The notes beneath the pieces are model-generated. The model ran no database searches and had not been told where the DNA came from. It worked only from the letters and a program-made list of their open reading frames with translations. Position numbers and translations under genes: made by a program. Positions 1-6,501 of a stretch of 32,796 nucleotides of DNA are shown in pieces; the first letter of the stretch is position 1; each line of letters opens with the position of its first letter. Origin of the DNA: CAYNFH01 sp964396385 (lineage in GTDB: Bacteria; Armatimonadota; Chthonomonadetes; Chthonomonadales; CAJBBX01); NCBI GenBank assembly GCA_964396385.1, contig CAYNFH010000043.1, forward strand, positions 1 through 32,796, in the 5' to 3' direction.

Positions 1-1
1 C

Positions 2-2341
2 CCCATCACCCAGAAGGAGTACTACCGCTTCTACGCCTTCTTCCACAACGTGCCGGAGCAGGGGCTGGACGGCCAGAAGGGCAACGCCGTCCCCTACATC
101 AAGGCGCCGCTCCCTGGCCAGCAGGAGCAGCTAGACTCCCTCAACAAGAAGGCCGCCGAGCTGGACGCCGCGATGAAGGCTCGCTCCGCGGAGGCGGCGC
201 CCGCATACGCTGAGTGGGAAAAGCAGACCGCAGCCGTGCTGAAGGACGACGGAGGACGGACGACGGACGACGGACGGATTCCTGCTGACAGGGTGGGATT
301 GGCTGCGCATTACTTGCTGGACGAGGGCTCCGGGGAGCAGGTGCGCGACGAGTCCGGCAAGCTGCCGGTGGGGACCATCCACGGCAAGGTAGATTGGGCC
401 GATGGCAAGGTGGGCAAGGCTATCCGGCTGGACGGCATGACGTACTGCGACCTGGGAGACGCGTTCAACTTTGACCGCACGGACAAGGTCTCCTACGGGG
501 CGTGGGTCATGCCGAGTAGCGGGGAGGCGGGAGCCGTCCTCTCCCGGATGGACGATGGCGCGATGTTCCGCGGCTGGGACATGTACTTGCAGGACGGCCG
601 TATCTTCGTCCACATGATCCACGAGTGGGAGAAGAACGCCATCCGCGTCAATACGAAGAGCCAGATGGAGCTCAACAAGTGGCATCACCTCTTCGTGACC
701 TACGACGGCTCCGGTAAGGCCAAGGGCATCCACGTCTACATGGACGGCAAGCCCCAGGACCTGGACATCACCCACGACTCGCTGACCGACACCATCCACA
801 CCGACAAGCCTCTGCTCATTGGCCGCCGGAACCCCGGCGCGCCGTTCAAGGGGCTGGTGGACGAGGTGCGCATCTATCGCCGCGAGCTAACGCCCGCTGA
901 AGTGGAGCAGATCGCCGGCTTCGACACAGTGCGCCCGCTGCTGGCGGTCGAGCCCTCGAAGCGGACCAAGGAGCAGTCCCAGCAGCTCCTGACGTACTTC
1001 CTGGAGCACAACGACGCGCCGTACCAGAAGCTGGCGCAGGAGCACGCGGCCGCCAAGAAGAAGGCGGAGGATTTCGACAGCTCCATCCCCACCGTCATGG
1101 TGATGGAGGAGATGTCCAAGCCGCGCGAGACTCACGTCCTCCTCCGCGGCCAGTATGACCAGCTCGGCGAGGTGGTCACGGCCGGCGTACCGGCGATGCT
1201 CCCGCCGCTCCCGGAGGGGATGCCGGCCAACCGGCTCGCCCTGGCGAAGTGGCTGGTCGCCCCCAACCACCCGCTCACGGCTCGCGTTGCGGTCAACCGC
1301 TACTGGCAGATGCTGTTCGGCACCGGGCTGGTGAAGACGTCCGAAAACTTCGGCACCCAGGGCGAGGAGCCCAGTCACCCCGCCCTTCTAGACTGGCTGG
1401 CGTGCGAATTCGAGAATCCGACGGAGGGCGGAGGACGGGGGACGATGGGAATCCGACCATCAACCTTCAGCCATCAACCATTGACCGCTTGGGACGTAAA
1501 GCGGATGCTGAGGCTGATGGTCACATCCGCCACGTACCGGCAGGCGTCCAGGGTAACGCCGGAGCTGCTGGAGAAGGATCCGGAGAACCGGCTGCTGGCG
1601 CGCGGCCCGCGGTTCCGGCTGCCCGCGGAGTTTGTCCGGGACCAGGCGCTGGCCATCAGCGGCCTGCTGGTTCCGAAGATAGGCGGACCTTCGGTGAAGC
1701 CGTACCAGCCTGCCGGTTTGTGGGAGGAGATCTCCTTCAAGGGCGGCTTCAGCGCGCAGTTCTACGAGCAGGACCACGGCGAGGCGCTCTATCGGCGCAG
1801 CATGTACACGTTCTGGAAGCGTACCTGCCCGCCGCCGGCCCTCCAGACCTTCGATGCGCCGGAGCGCGAGTTCTGCATGGTGCGCCGGTCCGTGACCAAC
1901 ACCCCGCTGCAGGCGCTGGTCTTGATGAACGAGACCACCTTTGTGGAGTGCTCGCGCAAGCTGGCGGAGCGCATCCTCAAAGAGACAGAAGGGGAGAAGG
2001 TGCTGCGGCCTTCCGAGTCCCGAGCCGGGGGAGGCTCGGGCGGCCGCAGGGGAGAAGGGGACCCCTCAACCCTCAACCCTCAACCCTCAACGCTGGCAAG
2101 ACTTTCGTACGCCTACGAACTGGCGATGGCGCGTGCGCCGAAGCCGGAGGAGGCAAAGGTCCTCGCGACGCTCCTCAACGAGCAGTTGGCCCGATTCCGC
2201 AAGGACCCGCAAGCCGCCAAAAAGCTCCTGGGCGTGGGCGAGTCCAAGCGCGACGAGAAGCTGGACCCGGCGGAGCTTGCCGCCTGGACCACCATCGCCA
2301 ACATGATCCTGAACCTGGACGAGACGATAACCAAGGGGTGA
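2..2341 (+). CDS. DUF1549/LamG/DUF1553 (PSD1-type) protein, 5' partial
   Basis: The reading frame is open from base 2, so the gene begins upstream of the window. The first residues (YYRFYAFF, then GLDG near base 60) look like the end of a DUF1549 domain. A charged helical linker follows, then a LamG/concanavalin-like domain at about bases 290-900 (GLAAHYLLDEGSG, then GLVDEVRIYRREL). From about base 1220 to the stop lies DUF1553 (RLALAKWLVAPNHPLTARVAVNRYW, split here as RLALAKWLVAPN and HPLTARVAVNRYW). In Planctomycetes and relatives this architecture belongs to exported proteins always paired with DUF1501, as here 5 bp downstream; the biochemical role is unknown. Three stretches look foreign to the family: bases 244-285, 1421-1490 and about 2000-2095. 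They are heptamer-repeat inserts read in frame, the second splitting the normally contiguous DUF1553 motif between LLDWLACEF and WDVKRML. Confidence 0.9.
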   Translation, partial: PITQKEYYRFYAFFHNVPEQGLDGQKGNAVPYIKAPLPGQQEQLDSLNKKAAELDAAMKARSAEAAPAYAEWEKQTAAVLKDDGGRTTDDGRIPADRVGLAAHYLLDEGSGEQVRDESGKLPVGTIHGKVDWADGKVGKAIRLDGMTYCDLGDAFNFDRTDKVSYGAWVMPSSGEAGAVLSRMDDGAMFRGWDMYLQDGRIFVHMIHEWEKNAIRVNTKSQMELNKWHHLFVTYDGSGKAKGIHVYMDGKPQDLDITHDSLTDTIHTDKPLLIGRRNPGAPFKGLVDEVRIYRRELTPAEVEQIAGFDTVRPLLAVEPSKRTKEQSQQLLTYFLEHNDAPYQKLAQEHAAAKKKAEDFDSSIPTVMVMEEMSKPRETHVLLRGQYDQLGEVVTAGVPAMLPPLPEGMPANRLALAKWLVAPNHPLTARVAVNRYWQMLFGTGLVKTSENFGTQGEEPSHPALLDWLACEFENPTEGGGRGTMGIRPSTFSHQPLTAWDVKRMLRLMVTSATYRQASRVTPELLEKDPENRLLARGPRFRLPAEFVRDQALAISGLLVPKIGGPSVKPYQPAGLWEEISFKGGFSAQFYEQDHGEALYRRSMYTFWKRTCPPPALQTFDAPEREFCMVRRSVTNTPLQALVLMNETTFVECSRKLAERILKETEGEKVLRPSESRAGGGSGGRRGEGDPSTLNPQPSTLARLSYAYELAMARAPKPEEAKVLATLLNEQLARFRKDPQAAKKLLGVGESKRDEKLDPAELAAWTTIANMILNLDETITKG
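244..285. repeat. Heptamer array GGACGAC inside the DUF1553 gene
   Basis: Five tandem units of GGACGAC (one is GGAGGAC) occupy 244-278 and are followed by the short core GGATTCC. The array lies in the linker before the LamG domain and is read in frame as DDGGRTTDDGR. The unit has no stop codon in any of the three forward phases. Confidence 0.85.
1421..1486. repeat. Bipartite heptamer element inside the DUF1553 domain
   Basis: The left part is a degenerate GGAGGAC array (1421-1450). A core GGGAATCCGACC follows, then four CCATCAA-type units (1457-1484). It encodes about 25 residues (TEGGGRGTMG to SHQPLT) inserted between two normally adjacent, conserved DUF1553 blocks. Confidence 0.85.
2048..2091. 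repeat. Bipartite element with four CCCTCAA heptamers inside the DUF1553 gene
   Basis: A purine-rich left part (AGGGGAGAAGGGG) meets four exact CCCTCAA units at 2063-2090 through the palindrome GGGGACCCC. It is read in frame as GDPSTLNPQPSTL. The unit is stop-free in this direction, while its complement TTGAGGG contains TGA in one phase. Confidence 0.85.
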
Positions 2342-2346
2342 GCTAG

Positions 2347-3810
2347 ATGGACCCGAGAAGAGAGTTTGAGCTGCTGCTGACCCGGCGACAGCTTTTTGGG
2401 CGGGCGGCGACGGGAATTGGGGTGGCGGCGCTGGGCTCGCTGCTCAGCGCGCCGGCGCTGGCGGCGATGGCCGAGCAGGAGAAGGGGCCGCATGGCGCGC
2501 TCAAGACCCTGCACTTCGCCCCGAAGGCCAAGCGAGTCATCTATCTGTTCCAGAGCGGCGCTCCCTCTCACATCGACCTGTTCGACTACAAGCCCCAGCT
2601 ACAGCAGCATTTTGGCGTGGACCTGCCCGCCTTCGTCCGGATGGGCCAGCGCATCACCGGCATGACCTCCGGACAGAAGACGCTGCCCATCGCCCCCTCC
2701 CTCTTCAAGTTCTCCCAGCGCGGCAAGAGTGGCGTGTGGCTGAGCGAGCTGCTCCCGCACATCGGGGAGATCGCGGACGATATCTGCCTGATCAAGACGG
2801 TGAACACGGAGGCCATCAACCACGACCCGGCCATAACCTATATCCAGACCGGCTCCCAGCAGCCCGGCCGGCCGAGTATCGGGGCGTGGCTCTCCTACGG
2901 ATTGGGCAGCGAGAACAGCGACCTGCCGGCCTACATCGTGCTCATCTCCCAGGGCACCGGCAACCGGAACGACCAGCCGCTCTTCGGCCGGTTGTGGGGC
3001 AGCGGCTTCCTGCCCTCCGTCCACCAGGGCGTGAAGCTGCGTGCCCAGGGCGACCCTGTGCTCTTCCTTTCGGACCCGCCCGGTATCGACAAGTCCTCGC
3101 GCCGCCGCATGCTGGACGGCATCGCCCACCTCAACCAGCTTGCGGAGCGCTCCTTTGGGGACCCGGAGGTCAACACGCGCATCCAGCAGTACGAGATGGC
3201 CTACCGGATGCAGGCCTCCGTACCGGAGCTGATGGACCTCTCCAAAGAGCCCAAGGAGGTGTTCGAGATGTATGGGCCGGAGTCGCGCAAGCCGGGCACC
3301 TTCGCCGCCAACTGCCTCCTGGCCCGCCGCCTGGCGGAGCGCGGTGTCCGCTTCGTGCAGCTCTTCCACCGGGGTTGGGACCAGCACGGCGACCTGCCGA
3401 ACCAGATCCGCGGCCAGTGCCGGGACACGGACCAGCCGTCTGCGGCGCTGATCAAGGATCTGAAGCAGCGCGGCCTGCTGGATGAGACGCTGGTGGTCTG
3501 GGGCGGCGAGTTCGGGCGCACGGTGTACAGCCAGGGCACGCTCACCAAGGACAACTACGGCCGTGACCACCACGGCCGCTGCTTCTCCGTGTGGATGGCC
3601 GGCGGCGGCATGAAGCCCGGCATGGTCCACGGGGAGACGGACGACTTCGCCTACAACATCGTGCGGGACGGCGTGCACATCCACGACCTGAACGCCACGA
3701 TCCTCCACCAGCTCGGCATCAACCACGAGAAGCTCACGTACCGCTACCAGGGCCGGGACTTCCGCCTCACGGACGTGCACGGCAACGTGGTGAAGGAGCT
3801 TCTAACGTAG
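2347..3810 (+). CDS. DUF1501 domain protein, Tat-exported
   Basis: This 487-aa protein belongs to DUF1501, a sulfatase/alkaline-phosphatase-like family of unknown substrate that nearly always accompanies DUF1549/DUF1553 proteins. The N-terminus carries a twin-arginine signal (TRRQLFGRAATG) with a hydrophobic stretch and an ALA cleavage region near residue 38. Family blocks visible are LFQSGAPSHIDLFDYKP (about residue 68), VWGGEFGRTVYSQG and YGRDHHGRCFSVWMAGGG near residues 380-415, and a C-terminal YRYQGRDFRLTDVHG. Length is normal and no repeat insert is seen. The start lies 5 bp after the upstream stop, with AAGGGGTGA overlapping that stop as the only Shine-Dalgarno-like sequence, so the pair is probably co-transcribed. 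Confidence 0.92.
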   Translation: MDPRREFELLLTRRQLFGRAATGIGVAALGSLLSAPALAAMAEQEKGPHGALKTLHFAPKAKRVIYLFQSGAPSHIDLFDYKPQLQQHFGVDLPAFVRMGQRITGMTSGQKTLPIAPSLFKFSQRGKSGVWLSELLPHIGEIADDICLIKTVNTEAINHDPAITYIQTGSQQPGRPSIGAWLSYGLGSENSDLPAYIVLISQGTGNRNDQPLFGRLWGSGFLPSVHQGVKLRAQGDPVLFLSDPPGIDKSSRRRMLDGIAHLNQLAERSFGDPEVNTRIQQYEMAYRMQASVPELMDLSKEPKEVFEMYGPESRKPGTFAANCLLARRLAERGVRFVQLFHRGWDQHGDLPNQIRGQCRDTDQPSAALIKDLKQRGLLDETLVVWGGEFGRTVYSQGTLTKDNYGRDHHGRCFSVWMAGGGMKPGMVHGETDDFAYNIVRDGVHIHDLNATILHQLGINHEKLTYRYQGRDFRLTDVHGNVVKELLT

Positions 3811-3926
3811 TCCCCCGGGCGAATCGTTTCTGGACGGCGCTCGCTTCGCACCGCTGCTGCGGGCCGCCGCTTCACGCCGGTCGCGCCCACGAAGTCCACT
3901 GTGACTACATCACCTGGCTGCGGCAC
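3811..3926 (-). pseudogene. Truncated PemK/MazF-type toxin
   Basis: On the minus strand a GTG-initiated frame at 3926 begins VPQPGDVVTVDFVGATGVKR followed by RPAAAV, a good match to the N-terminal strand-loop of PemK/MazF ribonuclease toxins (PGD.V.V.F.GATG.KRRPA.V). Likeness ends around base 3840, and the frame then continues meaninglessly into the antisense of the DUF1501 3' end, stopping at 3744. A PemK toxin is normally about 110 aa, so roughly the last three quarters are missing. The frame overlaps the end of the antitoxin-like gene by 17 bases, as is usual for such pairs. The toxin was probably lost by a deletion that joined this locus to the DUF1501 gene. Identification rests on about 26 residues. 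Confidence 0.6.
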
Positions 3927-4110
3927 CTTCGTCCGCAGTCAGCCGTTCGTCGATTAGATTCCATCCAGACCGGCTGAAGTCGGCCAGGTCTTCATCTGAC
4001 CACTCCATGGAGTAGTCCACCAAGGGCTCCGCCGTGGGCTCTACTGTAGTAGCGGCAGGGCTATTACCGTTTCTTACGGGGGATGGGGCTTTCCTGGTGC
4101 TGGAAGACAT
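3910..4110 (-). CDS. Small antitoxin-like protein
   Basis: This 66-aa protein begins at ATG 4110 (MSSSTRKAPS), preceded by GGAG six bases upstream; a longer reading from 4146 has no comparable ribosome site. The N-terminal half is low-complexity (Ser, Pro, Thr, Ala), and the C-terminal half is acidic (YSMEWSDEDLADFSRSGWNL). Short acidic partners of this kind, encoded just ahead of PemK/MazF toxins, are usually antitoxins, and the toxin stump directly follows. The start overlaps the end of the dCTP deaminase gene by 47 bases, so translation is probably coupled. The antitoxin role is inferred from position and composition; I do not recognise the DNA-binding type. Confidence 0.6.
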   Translation of the reverse strand: MSSSTRKAPSPVRNGNSPAATTVEPTAEPLVDYSMEWSDEDLADFSRSGWNLIDERLTADEGAAAR

Positions 4111-4630
4111 CGTGTGCTCCTGTGCCGTATAGCTGGCTGGCATCAAGCGGCGTGCTTACCGCAAGCAGCATGAGCTGCGCCGGCTTATCCACCTCAGCCC
4201 GCAGCTCCACAGGCACCGGACTGAAGTTCACCATTTCCAGCGTGATTTGAGCATCGAACCCGGGATCGATCTTCGGCGCGGTCACGTGAATGGTAACTCC
4301 CACCCGTGCCCAACTACTTCTGCCCTCCACGAGTCCTACCAAGTCTTCTGGGATGCGAACGCGTTCCAACGTTTGTGCGAGGACAATCTGTCCGGGTTCG
4401 AGGCGGTACGTATCGGTCTCGCGCTCGTCCCACAGGTCGGCGGAATCCCAGAGCGAAGGATCAACGACGATTGCCGGCAGGTAACCAGGCGGTTTCTTGA
4501 AGGAAGTGAACTTGCGACCCAGCCGCAGATCGATGGAGACCTGAGCGACTTGGTCTGGAGCGATGTTGGGCGAGATGACGAGTTTGCCCTGTTCCAAGTA
4601 CCGCAGTATGTCAGGCCGCGAGAGTATCAA
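4064..4630 (-). CDS. dcd: dCTP deaminase (Dcd family)
   Basis: This 188-aa protein is a trimeric dUTPase-fold enzyme that hydrolyses dCTP to dUTP and ammonia. The family signature GRSSWARVGVTIHVTAPKID spans about residues 103-122: Arg104-Ser105-Ser106 correspond to the substrate-binding GRSS, and Glu132 in LEMVN is the expected catalytic glutamate. Length matches E. coli Dcd (193 aa). The start is TTG at 4630, overlapping the upstream 105-aa gene by 20 bases. It may serve ordinary dTTP synthesis. However, it sits in a run of small overlapping genes with toxin-antitoxin remnants and beside a restriction-like island, and some dCTP deaminases act in phage defence by depleting dCTP. Sequence alone cannot separate the two roles. 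Confidence 0.9.
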   Translation of the reverse strand: MILSRPDILRYLEQGKLVISPNIAPDQVAQVSIDLRLGRKFTSFKKPPGYLPAIVVDPSLWDSADLWDERETDTYRLEPGQIVLAQTLERVRIPEDLVGLVEGRSSWARVGVTIHVTAPKIDPGFDAQITLEMVNFSPVPVELRAEVDKPAQLMLLAVSTPLDASQLYGTGAHDVFQHQESPIPRKKR

Positions 4631-4928
4631 CGCGCTGAACCTGCGAGGCCGCTCCAGTGAAGAGAGAGGACGTCAGATAGTGACCCGGTAGCCGCGCCGT
4701 GTAGCTCCCGGTATGGACCTCTTCAACGACACCCTTGATGAAGGTTTTACCATGCTCCATATGGGGATCGCGGAGGTACCAGGAGGGGACGAACCCAACC
4801 CACCCCCCGGCGTCCGAGCTCACGCGAACGATGCGCTCGTCGCTGAAAGGGCCGGGTTTCACTTCGCAAGGTATCCAGACGACAGTGCCGGGCCTCAAGC
4901 CGGCGGGTGCCTCCTGTGTGGTGGCCAA
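4611..4928 (-). CDS. Uncharacterised 105-aa protein, possibly SH3-like
   Basis: The start chosen is TTG 4928 (LATTQEAPAG), because GAGGAG lies 5 bases upstream; the open frame runs on to 5069 but without a ribosome site. The core has an alternating strand pattern with conserved-looking aromatic and glycine positions (GTVVWIPCEVKPGPFSDERI, then GGWVGFVPSWYLRDP). That is compatible with a small SH3-like beta-barrel. No catalytic motif, signal peptide or membrane segment is visible. It is the first gene of a minus-strand operon with dcd and the antitoxin-like gene and overlaps dcd by 20 bases, which suggests a shared function or regulation. I do not recognise the family. Confidence 0.65.
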   Translation of the reverse strand: MATTQEAPAGLRPGTVVWIPCEVKPGPFSDERIVRVSSDAGGWVGFVPSWYLRDPHMEHGKTFIKGVVEEVHTGSYTARLPGHYLTSSLFTGAASQVQRVDTLAA

Positions 4929-5069
4929 GGTGTCTCCTCTCTGGAAGAACAGGATTCTTGCCCTCGCAGCGGCAGTCCTGCCTGAATCGGTGGCCGGGGC
5001 CCCGGAGCGTCTACAATTGAAGGATTCGCCGGACCAGAGCTTTGTTCCTATGGCGAGGGTGCGTTGCAT

Positions 5070-5280
5070 GATTGTGGCAACACGATTTGCCGCCGCGTGC
5101 CGGCAGGCTGAACCCTGCCGCTAGGGGGCGCTTCGCGCCGACTGCCCGCCGTCGCGGGCAGATCGTGCGCACTGGCGGATTTGGGAAAGCGCCCACGCCG
5201 GTGGGCGCACGGCCGGAGGCCACCCAGCCCCAGGGTTCAGCCTGGGGTCGCAGCCCCGTAATGGGCCATCTGCCACAAAG
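5070..5280. repeat. Repeat-derived spacer with REP-like palindromes
   Basis: No convincing gene lies here. The spacer contains several imperfect hairpins: GGGGGCGCTTCGCGCC (about 5124), TGCCCGCCGTCGCGGGCA (5142-5159), GCGCCCACGCCGGTGGGCGC (about 5190-5209) and CCCCAGGGTTCAGCCTGGGG (about 5229-5248). The stretch 5190-5233, read on the minus strand, is GGCTGGGTGGCCTCCGGCCG plus a hairpin. The same sequence recurs on the plus strand at 19473-19512. This is the spacer between the dcd operon and the end of the defence operon. Confidence 0.65.
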
Positions 5281-5369
5281 TTGATTCGCACCCTATGGCG
5301 ATCGGCCGAACAGAATCCGGCGGATTCAGCAGCGCTCCGCCTGCTCCTGGACCCCGTACAGATCGCCAA

Positions 5370-5693
5370 CTACCCCCGGAGGTCAGCTACTTTCTCGACG
5401 TTGACCCTCGCGGGATCCTTGTCGCTCAAAACGCGTGCGAGCGCATCCCGCAGCGCGATTGTTTTCAGCTTCTGGCCAGGTGACATCGGATAGTAGATGG
5501 CCCTATTGCTCTTTTTGTCCGCGATCACCTTGGCCTTCAGCAGTAATTCCCATGCATTGCATAGGAGGTAGCAGAAGCTCTCCACACGGTATTTCTTCGA
5601 GAGGCAGTTGATCGTCTCGAGCGCCTGGATGTAGGCTTCGATGCTCTTCTCAACCAGCTTTCCGCGGAGACCAGGGTTTCCCGGGCGTGCCAC
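5370..5693 (-). pseudogene. DUF3644 protein, C-terminally truncated
   Basis: The 107-aa frame begins at GTG 5693, seven bases after the preceding stop. It reads LVEKSIEAYIQALETINCLS, KYRVESFCYLLCNAWELLLK and a conserved end resembling VEKVADLR. These are the N-terminal blocks of DUF3644, a family frequent near restriction and other defence genes. Family members normally continue for another 100-200 residues (ADLRDEAVH...), but here a TAG follows ADLRG at once. None of the three frames below 5370 resembles the missing part; instead comes a GAATCCGCCGGATTC palindrome and then REP-like DNA. The gene has probably lost its 3' end to a repeat-associated rearrangement. A short functional form cannot be excluded. 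Confidence 0.65.
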
Positions 5694-5784
5694 CGCTCTC
5701 TAGCCCTCCGCAGTTGTAGCGCCATACAGCCCGCTCACCAGCCGGTCCACCTCCGCCCCCAGCGCCGAGACGTCGGCGGCCGGC

Positions 5785-6501
5785 TCAGCGCGCCGGGCCG
5801 CGGCAATGAGAGTGCCGAGCCTGGGCTGTTCCACCGAGAATGGCGTCCGCGCGCTGCTCCTCCATCTTGCGGCGGCGCTCGTCCAGTACCCGCCACCAGC
5901 CCTGCTCATGCCACCGGACGAGAAGGAACACGTTGCCGGTGTGCGCCCTCCGCGCGGGCTCGAAGGCCTCGGAGATGCGTGTGTAAGCTTCGTTAAGGCT
6001 GTCTGCGGCAACCTCGATGTCCGGGATCACGCAGTGCACCGGACCCAACTCCGCGCGCTGGCCCAGGCTCATACGCAGCTTGAGCGGTTCCTCCAAGTAG
6101 ATGGCGACGAAGGCGCGGTCCTCATGCGCAGCCGGAAACTCTCCCGGCTCCCAGCGCCGCGCTGATCCGTCCGGAATGGCAGTCTCCCTGTGGACGTGGC
6201 TAGGCTGGACGACAGGGCCGTTGTCGCCGATGTAGAGCAGTTGGCGCTTGTCCCGCGGAACGAGTCCGTATTTTACCGGCGCGAGGAGTCTTGTGCCGGC
6301 GGGGAGCATCTCCTTGAGCGCCTCATGGGTCAGCGCCCAGCGCAGCTCTTCGCTCTGAATCATGGATGCGGCGAGGGTGATCTCTCCCCCTCCTTCCAGC
6401 AGCCTTACCGGCCGCCCGTGGCAGTAGGCGGTAAGGCGCCCGCGCTCAACGCGCACGTCCAGCCGCACCTTTCTCTGTTCCGGACCGTCAAAGAGAGGCA
6501 T
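5785..6501 (-). CDS. Uncharacterised defence-operon protein, probable frameshift near its end
   Basis: The 238-aa frame starts at ATG 6501, which overlaps the methyltransferase stop as TGATG, so it is translationally coupled and probably belongs to the same system. The body contains EELRWALTHEALKEMLP, APVKYGLVPRDKRQLLYIGD and an acidic-aromatic C-terminal half; I recognise no catalytic motif. Near base 5840 the frame becomes arginine-rich (ARHSHCRGPAR) and stops. A one-base (+1) shift gives instead LGTLIAAARRAEPAADVSAL followed by VDRLVSGLYG, ending at 5700. That is a coherent helix and a tail common in restriction-modification proteins (IDRLVYxLYGL). The intact protein was therefore probably about 267 aa, encoded by 5700-6501. 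Confidence 0.65.
   Translation of the reverse strand: MPLFDGPEQRKVRLDVRVERGRLTAYCHGRPVRLLEGGGEITLAASMIQSEELRWALTHEALKEMLPAGTRLLAPVKYGLVPRDKRQLLYIGDNGPVVQPSHVHRETAIPDGSARRWEPGEFPAAHEDRAFVAIYLEEPLKLRMSLGQRAELGPVHCVIPDIEVAADSLNEAYTRISEAFEPARRAHTGNVFLLVRWHEQGWWRVLDERRRKMEEQRADAILGGTAQARHSHCRGPAR

Noticed and set aside
1249..2346. 365-aa frame overlapping the DUF1553 gene
   Set aside because: It is an out-of-frame reading; the conserved DUF1553 residues are in the other frame.
2599..3780. 393-aa open frame on the minus strand opposite the DUF1501 gene
   Set aside because: It mirrors codon positions of a clear DUF1501 gene, has Val/Arg/Leu-rich shadow composition and shows no family likeness.
5537..5725. 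62-aa minus-strand frame
   Set aside because: It is an arginine- and serine-rich shadow of the DUF3644 frame.
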